Position numbers and translations under genes: made by a program
The notes under the pieces: model-generated
The model's database searches: none
What the model saw: the letters and a program-made list of their open reading frames with translations, nothing else
What the model was told of the DNA's origin: nothing
Assembly (NCBI RefSeq): GCF_000424105.1
Contig: NZ_AUJG01000008.1
Coordinates: forward strand, 39,091 to 103,090
Direction of reading: 5' to 3'
Length of the DNA: 64,000 nt
Origin: Lachnospira multipara ATCC 19207
Lineage (GTDB): Bacteria > Bacillota > Clostridia > Lachnospirales > Lachnospiraceae
In this document: piece by piece, positions 44,583 to 53,103 of the stretch
How positions within the stretch are numbered: position 1 is the first letter of the stretch
Layout: each line of letters begins with the position of its first letter

Positions 44583-44705
44583 GCCGGCAAGCGCATGGGG
44601 CGAGAAATCCCCGAGGGGCCGGCAAGCGCACGGGGCGAGAAACCCCCGAAGGGCCGGCAAGCGTACGGGACGAGACCCCTCGAATGGCCGGCAAGCGCAC
44701 GTCAC
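44583..44705. repeat. GC-rich 35-bp tandem repeat, four copies
   Basis: GCCGGCAAGCG starts at 44583, 44618, 44653 and 44687 (period 35, 35, 34). The first three units contain GGGGCGAGAAA(T)CCCC-type hairpins; the last is truncated. The array begins two bases after the PEGA gene stop codon and ends 60 bp before the aminotransferase. It is far richer in GC than its surroundings. Confidence 0.88.
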
Positions 44706-44762
44706 TGAATGATTTTGTCCATCCGCAAAGATATGGACATAGATTTTTGGAGGAATTTAAAA

Positions 44763-45974
44763 ATGAGTAAGTTAAGTGTACCTTTTTCACCACCAGATAT
44801 AACTGATGCTGAAATTAATGCAGTAGTAGAAGTTTTAAAGTCAGGTTGGATTACAACAGGTCCTAAGACTAAGGAATTTGAGAAGAAAATCGCAGAATAT
44901 GTAGGAGCAGCAAGAGCAGTTTGCCTTAATTCTGCCACAGCAGCCCTTGAACTTGGACTTAGACTTTTTGAAATCGGTGAAGGTGACGAGGTCATCGTTC
45001 CTGCTTATACCTACACAGCTTCAGCAAGTGTTGTAGAACACGTAGGAGCTAAGATTGTATTAGTAGATGTAGAGGCTGGAACTTTCCATTTTGACTATGA
45101 TAAATTAGCAGAAGCTATTACAGATAAGACAAAGGCAATTATTCCAGTAGATTTCGCCGGAACAATGTCAGATTATGAGAAAATATTTGAAATCGTTGAG
45201 GCTAAGAAAAACATTTTCAAGCCATCATCAAGTTATCAGAAGGCTCTTGGAAGAATTCTAGTTCTTGCAGATTCAGCTCATGGCTTTGGTGCTGCAGCTA
45301 AGTTTAGAGGTAAGCTTGTAAAGAGCGGAAGTATTGCGGATTTAACTGCATTTTCCTTCCACGCAGTAAAGAACTTAACAACAGCAGAAGGTGGAGCACT
45401 TTCTTGGAATAGCATTCCAGGAATTGAGGATGAGGATACTTATAAGAAGTTACAGTTATTCTCACTTCATGGACAGAACAAGGACGCCCTTGCTAAGACT
45501 AAGGCAGGCGCATGGGAATATGACATCATCGGTACTTACTACAAGTGCAACATGACAGATATCATGGCTGCTATCGGACTTGTACAGTTTGACAGATATC
45601 CAGAACTTCTAAAGAGAAGAAGAGATATGATTGAAACTTACAAGAAGGGTATTGAAAGCGATAGAGTTCATATTTTAGAGCATTTTACTGACGACTATCA
45701 ATCAAGTGGTCACTTAATGATCGTTAGAGTGGACGGCTACGACGTAGAGCAGAGAAACGCCCTTATTACAGCTATGGCTGAAGACGGCGTGTCTACTAAT
45801 GTTCATTACAAGCCACTTCCAATGCACACAGCTTATAAGAAGTTAGGTTTTGACATTAAAGATTACCCTAATAGTTATGATATGTATAAGAATGAGATAA
45901 CTTTGCCACTTCATACTAAGTTATCAGATGAAGATTTAGCTTATGTTATTGAGACTTTCAACAAATACGTATAA
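44763..45974 (+). CDS. DegT/DnrJ/EryC1/StrS-family sugar aminotransferase (403 aa)
   Basis: This PLP enzyme transfers an amino group to a keto-sugar nucleotide. The N-terminus (VPFSPPDITDAEINAVVEVLKSGWITTGPKT) and the PLP lysine in FHAVKNLTTAEGG (Lys203) match ArnB/PglE/PseC-type enzymes. It is followed by an initiating sugar-phosphate transferase and, 2 kb later, a 4,6-dehydratase. So the likely product is a UDP-4-amino-4,6-dideoxy-N-acetylhexosamine (bacillosamine-type precursor), an inference from context. RBS GGAGG lies nine bases before ATG 44763. It is 12 bp upstream of the next gene. Confidence 0.92.
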   Translation: MSKLSVPFSPPDITDAEINAVVEVLKSGWITTGPKTKEFEKKIAEYVGAARAVCLNSATAALELGLRLFEIGEGDEVIVPAYTYTASASVVEHVGAKIVLVDVEAGTFHFDYDKLAEAITDKTKAIIPVDFAGTMSDYEKIFEIVEAKKNIFKPSSSYQKALGRILVLADSAHGFGAAAKFRGKLVKSGSIADLTAFSFHAVKNLTTAEGGALSWNSIPGIEDEDTYKKLQLFSLHGQNKDALAKTKAGAWEYDIIGTYYKCNMTDIMAAIGLVQFDRYPELLKRRRDMIETYKKGIESDRVHILEHFTDDYQSSGHLMIVRVDGYDVEQRNALITAMAEDGVSTNVHYKPLPMHTAYKKLGFDIKDYPNSYDMYKNEITLPLHTKLSDEDLAYVIETFNKYV

Positions 45975-45986
45975 GGAGTAATAAAA

Positions 45987-46703
45987 ATGATACTTAGACC
46001 ATGGACCAAACTTCCTAACAAAATGAGAACAAAAGAGGTTTACAAATATTACGTAATCCTTGAAAAGCGTAAAACATGGTTGGTCTTTAAAAGATTAATA
46101 GACGTTGTTATCTCATTTATTATGTTAGTTGTGCTTATAATTCCAATGGCATTTATAGCAGTTGCAATCAAGTTAGACTCAAGAGGACCTGTCCTTTTTT
46201 TACAAGAAAGAGTGACACAGTATGGTAGAGTTTTTAAGATTTTTAAATTCAGAACTATGGTTGTAAATGCAAGTGAGCTAGGTTCTGCAGTAACTGTAGA
46301 CAATGACAATAGAATAACTAAGGTGGGTAAATTTCTTAGAAAGTATAGAATGGACGAGTTTCCACAGGTCTTTAACATTCTTGCAGGAGATATGACTCTT
46401 ATTGGAACAAGACCGGAGGTTGCTAAGTACGTCAAGAGATACACTCCAGAGATGTATGCCACACTTTTATTGCCGGCAGGTCTTACAAGTAGAACAAGCA
46501 TTGCTTATAAGGATGAAGACAAGATCCTTGGCGAGGTAGATGCAAGTGAGGTAGACGAGGTTTATGTAAATGAAGTGCTACCGGCTAAGATGAAATATAA
46601 CCTAGAATCAATTAAGAAATTTGGTTTCTTCCAGGAAATGTCAGTGTTGTGGGACACATTTGTTTCAGTGGTAGGAAGCGAGAAACTAACCGTACATAAG
46701 TAG
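45987..46703 (+). CDS. Initiating sugar-phosphate transferase, PglC/WbaP-like (238 aa)
   Basis: This bacterial sugar transferase (polyprenyl-phosphate phosphoglycosyl transferase) loads the first sugar phosphate onto undecaprenyl phosphate. The reentrant membrane helix (RLIDVVISFIMLVVLIIPM) precedes KLDSRGPVLFLQERV, FKIFKFRTM and the DEFPQVFNILAGDMTLIGTRPE block, which contains the catalytic Asp-Glu pair. Its size matches the short monotopic PglC class, with an extra polar N-terminus. It follows the aminotransferase by 12 bp and is clearly in its operon. Three hairpins follow it. Confidence 0.93.
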   Translation: MILRPWTKLPNKMRTKEVYKYYVILEKRKTWLVFKRLIDVVISFIMLVVLIIPMAFIAVAIKLDSRGPVLFLQERVTQYGRVFKIFKFRTMVVNASELGSAVTVDNDNRITKVGKFLRKYRMDEFPQVFNILAGDMTLIGTRPEVAKYVKRYTPEMYATLLLPAGLTSRTSIAYKDEDKILGEVDASEVDEVYVNEVLPAKMKYNLESIKKFGFFQEMSVLWDTFVSVVGSEKLTVHK

Positions 46704-46707
46704 AGTT

Positions 46708-46800
46708 TCGGGTCGCAAGCCCCGAGAGGAAATCTTTATGGGGGTCGCAAGCCCCAAGATGAAATCAGCGTGTGGGCTACAAGCCACGGTTAGCGAGAGG
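46708..46800 (+). repeat. Three hairpin units with a 32-bp period
   Basis: The core (C/T)GCAAGCCCC or TACAAGCCAC occurs at 46715, 46747 and 46779, exactly 32 bp apart. Each lies in a GGG...CCC-type hairpin, with AAATC following the first two. The array fills the gap between the sugar transferase and the GT2 gene. It might act as a partial terminator or RNA-stability element. Confidence 0.75.
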
Positions 46801-46808
46801 ATAATAAC

Positions 46809-47804
46809 GTGTATATCAGTTTATGTGTTATAGCTTATAACGAAGAAGATTATATAAATTCAATACTAGAAGATATAAAGCAGCAAGATTACAATCATCA
46901 GGATATGGAGCTGCTTTTGGTGGATTCGGCATCAACAGATAAGACTAGAGAACTTATGCAGGATTTTTTGAATAAAAACGACACTGAGTTTCGAAAGATA
47001 AGTTTGCTAGATAATCCTAAGAGAACCCTTCCTTGCGGTTGGAATGTGGCTCTAAAGGCCTATGAGGGCGAGGCTATCTTAAAGGTAGATGCCCATGCTA
47101 CAATTCCTAAGGATTTTGTTAGTAAAAATGTAGCGCTACTAAAATCAGGTGAGGATGTTTGCGGCGGTAGACGTCCTACAATTATAAAGGATGGAACAAA
47201 CTGGCAGGATACACTTTTACTTGCCGAGAATTCCATGTTTGGCTCAAGCATTGCTTCCTTTAGAAATAATCCAGGAAAGACCTATGTTAAGTCTATTTTC
47301 CATGGCGCTTATAAAAGAAAGGTTTTTGATAAGATTGGCGGTTTTAATGAAAATCTTACAAGAACGGAAGATAATGAAATTCACTATAGAATCAGGAAGG
47401 CTGGTTTTAAAATAGCTTTCGATCCTGAAATTGTAAGCTACCAATATATTAGAAGTAGCTTGCCAAAGATGCTAAAACAAAAGCATGCCAATGGCTATTG
47501 GATAGGAAAGACTTTAAGAGTTTGTCCGGGATGTCTATCCCTTTATCACTTTGTGCCTTTTGCTTTTGTTATGGCAATTCTAGTTTCAAGTTTGCTATGC
47601 ATTTTCACAAAGCTAAGTATTATCTATATGCTGACAGGCCTAATGTGGGGAGCATATATAGCTTTGGCTTTGCTAATGGCAGTAATGGCAGTTGTTGGTG
47701 CAGATAAAAAGAGCAGACATTTATCGGCAATATTATTACCAGTTTTATTTTTCTTGTTGCATGTTTCCTATGGACTTGGCACTCTAAAGTCGATTTTTAG
47801 ATAG
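46809..47804 (+). CDS. GT2-family glycosyltransferase with C-terminal membrane segments (331 aa)
   Basis: The GT-A fold starts SLCVIAYNEEDYINSILEDI, with the nucleotide-sugar motif VDSASTDKT, the metal-binding KVDAHATIP and an acceptor-side TRTEDNEIHYRIRKAG. The last 80 residues contain two or three hydrophobic helices (VPFAFVMAILVSSLLCIF and on), resembling ExoA-like succinoglycan transferases. It would extend the lipid-linked glycan at the cytoplasmic membrane. Translation apparently starts at GTG 46809, after GAGAGGA. The sugar donor is unknown. Confidence 0.88.
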   Translation: MYISLCVIAYNEEDYINSILEDIKQQDYNHQDMELLLVDSASTDKTRELMQDFLNKNDTEFRKISLLDNPKRTLPCGWNVALKAYEGEAILKVDAHATIPKDFVSKNVALLKSGEDVCGGRRPTIIKDGTNWQDTLLLAENSMFGSSIASFRNNPGKTYVKSIFHGAYKRKVFDKIGGFNENLTRTEDNEIHYRIRKAGFKIAFDPEIVSYQYIRSSLPKMLKQKHANGYWIGKTLRVCPGCLSLYHFVPFAFVMAILVSSLLCIFTKLSIIYMLTGLMWGAYIALALLMAVMAVVGADKKSRHLSAILLPVLFFLLHVSYGLGTLKSIFR

Positions 47805-47864
47805 ATTTTTATGAAAATGCATCTTTGAAATCTGAGATTGCTTAATATGAAAATGTATATCGAA

Positions 47865-47893
47865 TTGACAAGTTTGCCTAAAGGGAGTATACA
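47865..47893 (+). promoter_or_regulatory. Promoter of the NDP-sugar dehydratase gene
   Basis: TTGACA (47865-47870), 17 bp, TATACA (47888-47893). Two GAAAATGTA words flank it (47849 and 47912). Confidence 0.6.
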
Positions 47894-47973
47894 TAATAGG
47901 TTATTAAATAAGAAAATGTAAGTATTTAAATACATTTAATTGATGTGCCTAGGCACTAAAAAAGAGGTAAGAT

Positions 47974-49836
47974 ATGGATGAGAGAAAAAAAGATAGGATG
48001 CAGCTTCTTGTAAGAAGATTATTCCTTGTTATAGTTGATGCTATTATTCTTAATGCATCGGTGGGTTTGGCCCTTGTTATGCGTTTTAATATTAGTATTT
48101 CAGCTATTGAGCCACAGTATGTGCATTCGTTTTTAGCAAATATTATACCCTACACTTTAGTATCTCTTGTGATTTTTTGGGCTTTCAAGCTCTATCATTC
48201 CCTTTGGCAGTATGCAAGTATTGCTGAGGTTTATAAAATCGTAGAGGCCTGTTTTGTAGTTGAATTGGCTCACATTACATTTACATTATTAACAGATACA
48301 ATGCTTCCACGAAGTGTTTACTTTAACACATTGGTATTCCTTATCGTTGCGGAATCGGCAAGTAGATTCATGTATCGTATGATAAGAACGGTTTTAAACA
48401 GAAAGCGTCAGATCGGTGAATATACAAGAATCATGTTAATAGGTGCTGGTGAGTCGGCAAATGTAATTATACGTGAAATTCAGAATTCAAGATATCTTGC
48501 TAACTCAGAAGTTATCTGTATCATTGATGATGATAAGGAAAAGATTGGTAGATACATTAGAGGAATTAAGGTAGTTGGTGGTAGAGAGAAGATTGTTGAT
48601 AGTGCAAGACTCTACGGTATTGACGAAATCATTTTCGCAATCCCAAGTGCAACTGCAGAACAGAAGAAGGAAATTCTTAACATATGTAAGAATACAGACT
48701 GTTCACTTAAGACATTACCTGGGGTTTACCAGATGGTGGATGGCGACTTCAATGTTAATTCTATTAGAAATGTTGACGTATTAGATTTACTTGGTCGTGA
48801 CCCAATCAACGTCGATATTGAGTCCATTATGGGCTATGTAAGTGACAAGGTAATTATGGTTACAGGTGGTGGCGGTTCCATCGGTTCTGAGCTTTGTAGA
48901 CAGCTTGTAAGCCATGATCCAAAGAAGCTTATTATTTTTGATATTTACGAGAATAATGCTTACGACATTCAGCAGGAATTAAAGCAAAACTATCCAGATG
49001 CAGATGTGGAAGTTTTAATAGGTTCAGTTAGAAATACAAGTAGACTTGAAGAAGTCTTTAAAAAATATAGACCAGAAATTATCTATCATGCAGCAGCTCA
49101 CAAGCATGTACCTCTTATGGAGGACAGCCCTAATGAGGCTGTTAAGAATAACGTAGTGGGTACTTGGAAACTAGCTCAGATGGCAGATAAGTACGGGGTT
49201 AAGAGATTTGTAATGATTAGTACAGATAAGGCAGTTAACCCAACTAATGTTATGGGTGCAACTAAGCGAATCTGTGAAATGATTGTTCAGGCATATAACG
49301 AAATCTCTAAGACAGAGTTTGTGGCTGTGCGTTTTGGTAACGTGCTTGGTAGTAACGGTTCCGTTATTCCACTATTCAAGCGTCAGATTGAACATGGTGG
49401 TCCAGTAACAGTAACACATCCGGATATCATTAGATATTTCATGACAATTCCTGAAGCGGTTTCCCTTGTTTTACAGGCGGGAGCCTACGCTAGAGGCGGC
49501 GAAATATTTGTACTTGATATGGGTGAACCAGTTAAGATCGATGACTTAGCTAAGAACCTTATTAGACTTTCCGGTTACACTCTTGGTGTTAACATGGAAA
49601 TCAAATATACGGGCCTCCGTCCAGGAGAGAAGCTATACGAAGAGCTTCTTATGAAGGAAGAAGGCATGCAGGATACTGATAATAAGTTGATTCACATTGG
49701 CAAGCCAATTGAGTTTGATAGAGAGCAACTTTTTAAAGATCTAGAAAGATTAAAAGAGGCATCTTATTCAGAAACTGACGACATTAGAAGTTTGATTAAG
49801 GAAGTGGTTCCAACATATCATCCAAAAGAATTTTAA
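47974..49836 (+). CDS. Membrane NDP-sugar 4,6-dehydratase/epimerase, PglF/WbpM/CapD type (620 aa)
   Basis: Four N-terminal membrane helices (about 15-125) lead to a first Rossmann-like CoA-binding-type domain (140-270), then a short-chain dehydrogenase domain (290-590). The NAD motif is GGGGSIGSELCRQ from residue 298. The active-site region STDKAVNPTNVMGATKR has Met427 in place of the usual Tyr of YxxxK (Lys431), as in PglF/WbpM/FlaA1-type UDP-GlcNAc 4,6-dehydratases. It would provide UDP-4-keto-6-deoxy-GlcNAc for the aminotransferase upstream. RBS GAGGTAAG precedes the ATG. It has its own promoter. Confidence 0.93.
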   Translation: MDERKKDRMQLLVRRLFLVIVDAIILNASVGLALVMRFNISISAIEPQYVHSFLANIIPYTLVSLVIFWAFKLYHSLWQYASIAEVYKIVEACFVVELAHITFTLLTDTMLPRSVYFNTLVFLIVAESASRFMYRMIRTVLNRKRQIGEYTRIMLIGAGESANVIIREIQNSRYLANSEVICIIDDDKEKIGRYIRGIKVVGGREKIVDSARLYGIDEIIFAIPSATAEQKKEILNICKNTDCSLKTLPGVYQMVDGDFNVNSIRNVDVLDLLGRDPINVDIESIMGYVSDKVIMVTGGGGSIGSELCRQLVSHDPKKLIIFDIYENNAYDIQQELKQNYPDADVEVLIGSVRNTSRLEEVFKKYRPEIIYHAAAHKHVPLMEDSPNEAVKNNVVGTWKLAQMADKYGVKRFVMISTDKAVNPTNVMGATKRICEMIVQAYNEISKTEFVAVRFGNVLGSNGSVIPLFKRQIEHGGPVTVTHPDIIRYFMTIPEAVSLVLQAGAYARGGEIFVLDMGEPVKIDDLAKNLIRLSGYTLGVNMEIKYTGLRPGEKLYEELLMKEEGMQDTDNKLIHIGKPIEFDREQLFKDLERLKEASYSETDDIRSLIKEVVPTYHPKEF

Positions 49837-49844
49837 AATAAAAT

Positions 49845-49900
49845 AATCCCTCCAAATTCTGTATGACATAAGGTCAGGTGGCAGAATTTGGAGGATTTTT
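49845..49900 (+). terminator. Terminator after the dehydratase gene
   Basis: AATCCCTCCAAATTCTG pairs with CAGAATTTGGAGGATT, with one bulged C, followed by T residues. Confidence 0.85.
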
Positions 49901-49971
49901 GTTAGTGTGATAAGAAAAGTGTTAATTTTTTATAAAAATTATAAAATAAATTATATAACCAACTATTTTCC

Positions 49972-50000
49972 TTGCATATTATTAACAAAAGAGTTATAAC
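49972..50000 (+). promoter_or_regulatory. Promoter of the DUF1906-like gene
   Basis: TTGCAT (49972-49977), 17 bp, TATAAC (49995-50000), about 64 bp before the start codon. Confidence 0.55.
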
Positions 50001-50063
50001 CATATTAGACATTTGAAATCCGGATTTTACAAATGAAAACTAGCTAAAAAAGGAGACTTGAAT

Positions 50064-52394
50064 ATGGACGAAAAAGTAAAAGAAGCACAAGTGTGGTTAA
50101 ACAAAACTTATGGTAGTAGAGAAGGATTTGTTAAAGTAGAGGAAAATGGACGTACTGGTAATGCAGTTATGAATGCCTTGGTTCGTGCTCTGCAGATTGA
50201 ATTACATATGAGTAACATAACAGGTTACTTCGGGGAAGAAACAGCTAAAAATTACAATAGTAAAGCCATAAAAAAGGGAGATAGAGATAGTGACAACAAT
50301 TTTGTAAAAATTTTACAATATGGTCTTTTTTGTAAGGGTTATAATCCTAGTGCTGTCACAGGATTTTTTGGCGATGGTACCATGGAGGCTGTTACAAAGG
50401 TGCAGCTTGATGCTGGATTTAGTGAAGATTATATAACTGAAAGATTGTCAGCTAAGGTATTTAAAGAGATATTATGTTCTGATGCACTAGTATTGGTGCC
50501 AGGTGGAGATAGTAAAATTAGACTTATTCAACAGTATCTTAATAGATATTATGGTGGTTATTTTGATATAATACCATGTGATGGTAAGTACAACGCCAAC
50601 ACGAATAAAGCATTAATATATGCCTTCCAGATATCGGCAGGTATGGATGCTTACACGGCTAACGGAAATTTTGGCCCAGCAACACAGGAACTAGCAAAGC
50701 AGAATACCCTTACAGTAGGAACAGGTAAAGGGAAGCTTGTAAAACTTGCTAAGTTTGGCTTATACATTAATGGTGTAAGAAAATTCAAAGAAAATTCCTT
50801 TGATTGCAGTGATGGTAATAATTTTACTGAAACTTTTGATGAGAGAATGGAAAATGCAGTAAAAGAGTTTCAGAAATTTACGGGCATGTTAAATATAGAT
50901 GGTGTGGTAGATATCAAGGTTTGGATGTCACTTTTTGTAAGTACAGGATATCCTAAAAGAGATGTGCTTGCTTGTGATGCATCAACACAGATTACGGAAA
51001 CTAAGGCAAAGAGAATTTATGCCAATGATTTTAGAATAATTGGTAGATATCTCACAGGTTGTACAGCTAATGGCCCTAAGAATCTAACAAGAGAAGAATT
51101 GTCTATTTTATTCAATCAAGGACTATCGGTATTTGCTATTTATCAGGATGAAAAGGAGTACTACAATTGTCATCCTGATGAAGAAACAACGGTACATTAT
51201 TACAATTATGATCAGGGTTATTCTGATGCTAAGAAAGCTGTAGAGGCTGCCGAAGACTTAGGTATTCCTTATGGGGAACCTATATTTTTTGCAGTTGATT
51301 ATGACTTTAATGATGATCAGACAACAGATATGATAATTCCGCATTTTCGGGGAATTGCTAAGTACATAAGGGACAATGGTCATAAATATACAATTGGATG
51401 TTATGGCCCACGTAACATATGCACTCGTATTGGCAACTATGGTTATGCCAAGTATAGTTTTGTAAGTGATATGTCCACAGGATATAGTGGCAATAAAGGC
51501 TTTATCTTACCTGATAATTGGGTGTTTGATCAGATACGTGAGTATACGCAAGGTTCGGCTGATGGAGCATTTGCTCTTGATTGTGTAGCAACTTCAGGAA
51601 AATATAATGGCTTTAATCACATAATTGATAGACCAGAACAGCAGATTAAACCAAGCAGCAGAGATGTAGCTAATGGATTTTGTGTAGATACATTGAAGTT
51701 ACTAGGTATTGATGTAGATATTGTTAAGTTCAATGCTGAAACAGAGGTTAGTTTACCTGGTGTGACTGTTAAATATAAGGCTACACAGGGAGAAAGTATA
51801 TCAATTGGTGATGGCTTTACAAGAGCTAAGTTCGATATCGTGGATGGTAAGATTGAAGATAAAGCATATATTACTGCGACTAAAGGATTTAAAAATGTAT
51901 CTGAAGATAATTCAATGATGGTAGATGCGTCTGGGATTCTTGATTTTCAGTCAAAAGTACAGTTTATGGTAAATAATGGGTATATTGAAATGGGAGTATC
52001 ATTGTTAGATGATGGTACGTTTAAATGGTTTATTCTATTTCATAAGAATATGTCTATTGAAGAAGGACTTGAGGAATATGTTGAATTAGGTCTTGAGTTT
52101 GAATTTGATGATAGGCTAAGCGAAGCAGAAGTGCAAAAATATAGGAAAATTGAGGAAATAATCGCAACGCAAGAGCAAACGGAGGAAACAATTAAGATGT
52201 TTGTGGCTAGTACAGTTATGTGTATTAGTAATGTATTTAACACTGTAGAAAAAGCTGTAAATGAGGCTGGTAAAGTGGTGAAAAAATATCATTTAGCAAA
52301 TTATTTAATTCTGCTAATAGTAGTGCTAATAATTGTATTTGCTGGAACTCCAGCAGTTGCTGCATTAACTGCATTATTAATTGAGGTGAAATAA
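50064..52394 (+). CDS. Peptidoglycan-binding repeats plus DUF1906-like glycoside hydrolase domain, no signal peptide (776 aa)
   Basis: Residues 1-300 contain about four peptidoglycan-binding-type repeats of roughly 75 residues (for example VTGFFGDGTMEAVTKVQ and IIPCDGKYNANTNKALIYAFQ). Residues 301-525 match the DUF1906/Rv2525c-like glycoside hydrolase fold: VLACDASTQ, IGRYLTGC, GLSVFAIYQ, IFFAVDYD and IGCYGPRNIC, with a Trp/Asp-rich end. The remaining 250 residues are unfamiliar and end in one long membrane helix (744-775). There is no N-terminal signal, so export must use another route, or release occurs at lysis. ATG 50064 follows AGGAG. A membrane protein gene follows by one base. A paralogue starts at 63295. 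Confidence 0.82.
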   Translation: MDEKVKEAQVWLNKTYGSREGFVKVEENGRTGNAVMNALVRALQIELHMSNITGYFGEETAKNYNSKAIKKGDRDSDNNFVKILQYGLFCKGYNPSAVTGFFGDGTMEAVTKVQLDAGFSEDYITERLSAKVFKEILCSDALVLVPGGDSKIRLIQQYLNRYYGGYFDIIPCDGKYNANTNKALIYAFQISAGMDAYTANGNFGPATQELAKQNTLTVGTGKGKLVKLAKFGLYINGVRKFKENSFDCSDGNNFTETFDERMENAVKEFQKFTGMLNIDGVVDIKVWMSLFVSTGYPKRDVLACDASTQITETKAKRIYANDFRIIGRYLTGCTANGPKNLTREELSILFNQGLSVFAIYQDEKEYYNCHPDEETTVHYYNYDQGYSDAKKAVEAAEDLGIPYGEPIFFAVDYDFNDDQTTDMIIPHFRGIAKYIRDNGHKYTIGCYGPRNICTRIGNYGYAKYSFVSDMSTGYSGNKGFILPDNWVFDQIREYTQGSADGAFALDCVATSGKYNGFNHIIDRPEQQIKPSSRDVANGFCVDTLKLLGIDVDIVKFNAETEVSLPGVTVKYKATQGESISIGDGFTRAKFDIVDGKIEDKAYITATKGFKNVSEDNSMMVDASGILDFQSKVQFMVNNGYIEMGVSLLDDGTFKWFILFHKNMSIEEGLEEYVELGLEFEFDDRLSEAEVQKYRKIEEIIATQEQTEETIKMFVASTVMCISNVFNTVEKAVNEAGKVVKKYHLANYLILLIVVLIIVFAGTPAVAALTALLIEVK

Positions 52395-52395
52395 A

Positions 52396-52980
52396 GTGGA
52401 ATTTAAATTTAAAACAGATAATGAATATTGGAAAAGAAGATTTAATATTATCAATCGCGAAAGTGCGATGATAAAGAGGTTTTTATTAGTAATTATTGCC
52501 TTATATTTAGTTGCATACATGTTAACTTTTTTTATAGCAATATTAAAATTGGAAGATGCAATTTTAGGCGAATCACAAAATATGAAAATTATACTTGGAA
52601 AACTATTATTATTAGTAGTATTCACATTTTTGGCTATATTTATAACACAAAAATTATTGAAATGTGGAAAAAGATTTAAATTTATAGGGTTGACGAAGCA
52701 TTTGATGTTGTTACGTTATGGAATAAGTCTAAAGACTATGAATCAATCATATTGTGTTATTACTTTTTCGGATAATAAATTGACTGCTAATTTTTTCAAT
52801 AAGTGTGTTGAAAAACAATATGATGACATAAAAAAATGTGTTATGGCACATGAGTATATTGTTATCGATGATATATTTATTGATGAGCAATCTTTGATTG
52901 ATGGAAGTTATGAGCAACTTCAGAATATAGTTGTCTCTAAAATAGAAAGAAAGAGAATATTTAGTAATTTTAATATTTAG
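52396..52980 (+). CDS. Membrane protein, YcxB-like layout, coupled to the DUF1906-like gene (194 aa)
   Basis: Two membrane helices (about residues 26-52 and 68-90) precede a soluble domain of about 100 residues with alternating short strands (SYCVITFSDNKLTANF, EYIVIDDIFIDEQSL) and a helical end. This resembles YcxB-like proteins and the two orphans at 32483-33638, though identity is low. GTG 52396 lies one base after the upstream stop codon and its GAGGTG site is inside that gene, so translation is coupled. Tight pairing with a cell-wall-active protein makes an accessory or immunity role conceivable, but this is inference. Confidence 0.62.
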   Translation: MEFKFKTDNEYWKRRFNIINRESAMIKRFLLVIIALYLVAYMLTFFIAILKLEDAILGESQNMKIILGKLLLLVVFTFLAIFITQKLLKCGKRFKFIGLTKHLMLLRYGISLKTMNQSYCVITFSDNKLTANFFNKCVEKQYDDIKKCVMAHEYIVIDDIFIDEQSLIDGSYEQLQNIVVSKIERKRIFSNFNI

Positions 52981-53044
52981 TTAAATTGTAAAAATAGAGG
53001 AAGCAAGCTTCTAATATAATATTTTATCGTGTGCATATTAATAT

Positions 53045-53089
53045 AAGAACCCCATCCAATTATGCTAGACATAATTGGATGGGGTTCTT
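53045..53089. terminator. Bidirectional terminator before rfbC
   Basis: A perfect 20-bp stem (53045-53064 with 53070-53089) with a 5-nt loop between convergent genes. Confidence 0.9.
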
Positions 53090-53103
53090 GTATGTAATCT
53101 TAA

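Noticed and set aside
44583..44705. CRISPR array
   Set aside because: The units are directly adjacent with no unique spacers of constant length, only four copies exist, and no cas gene is in the window.
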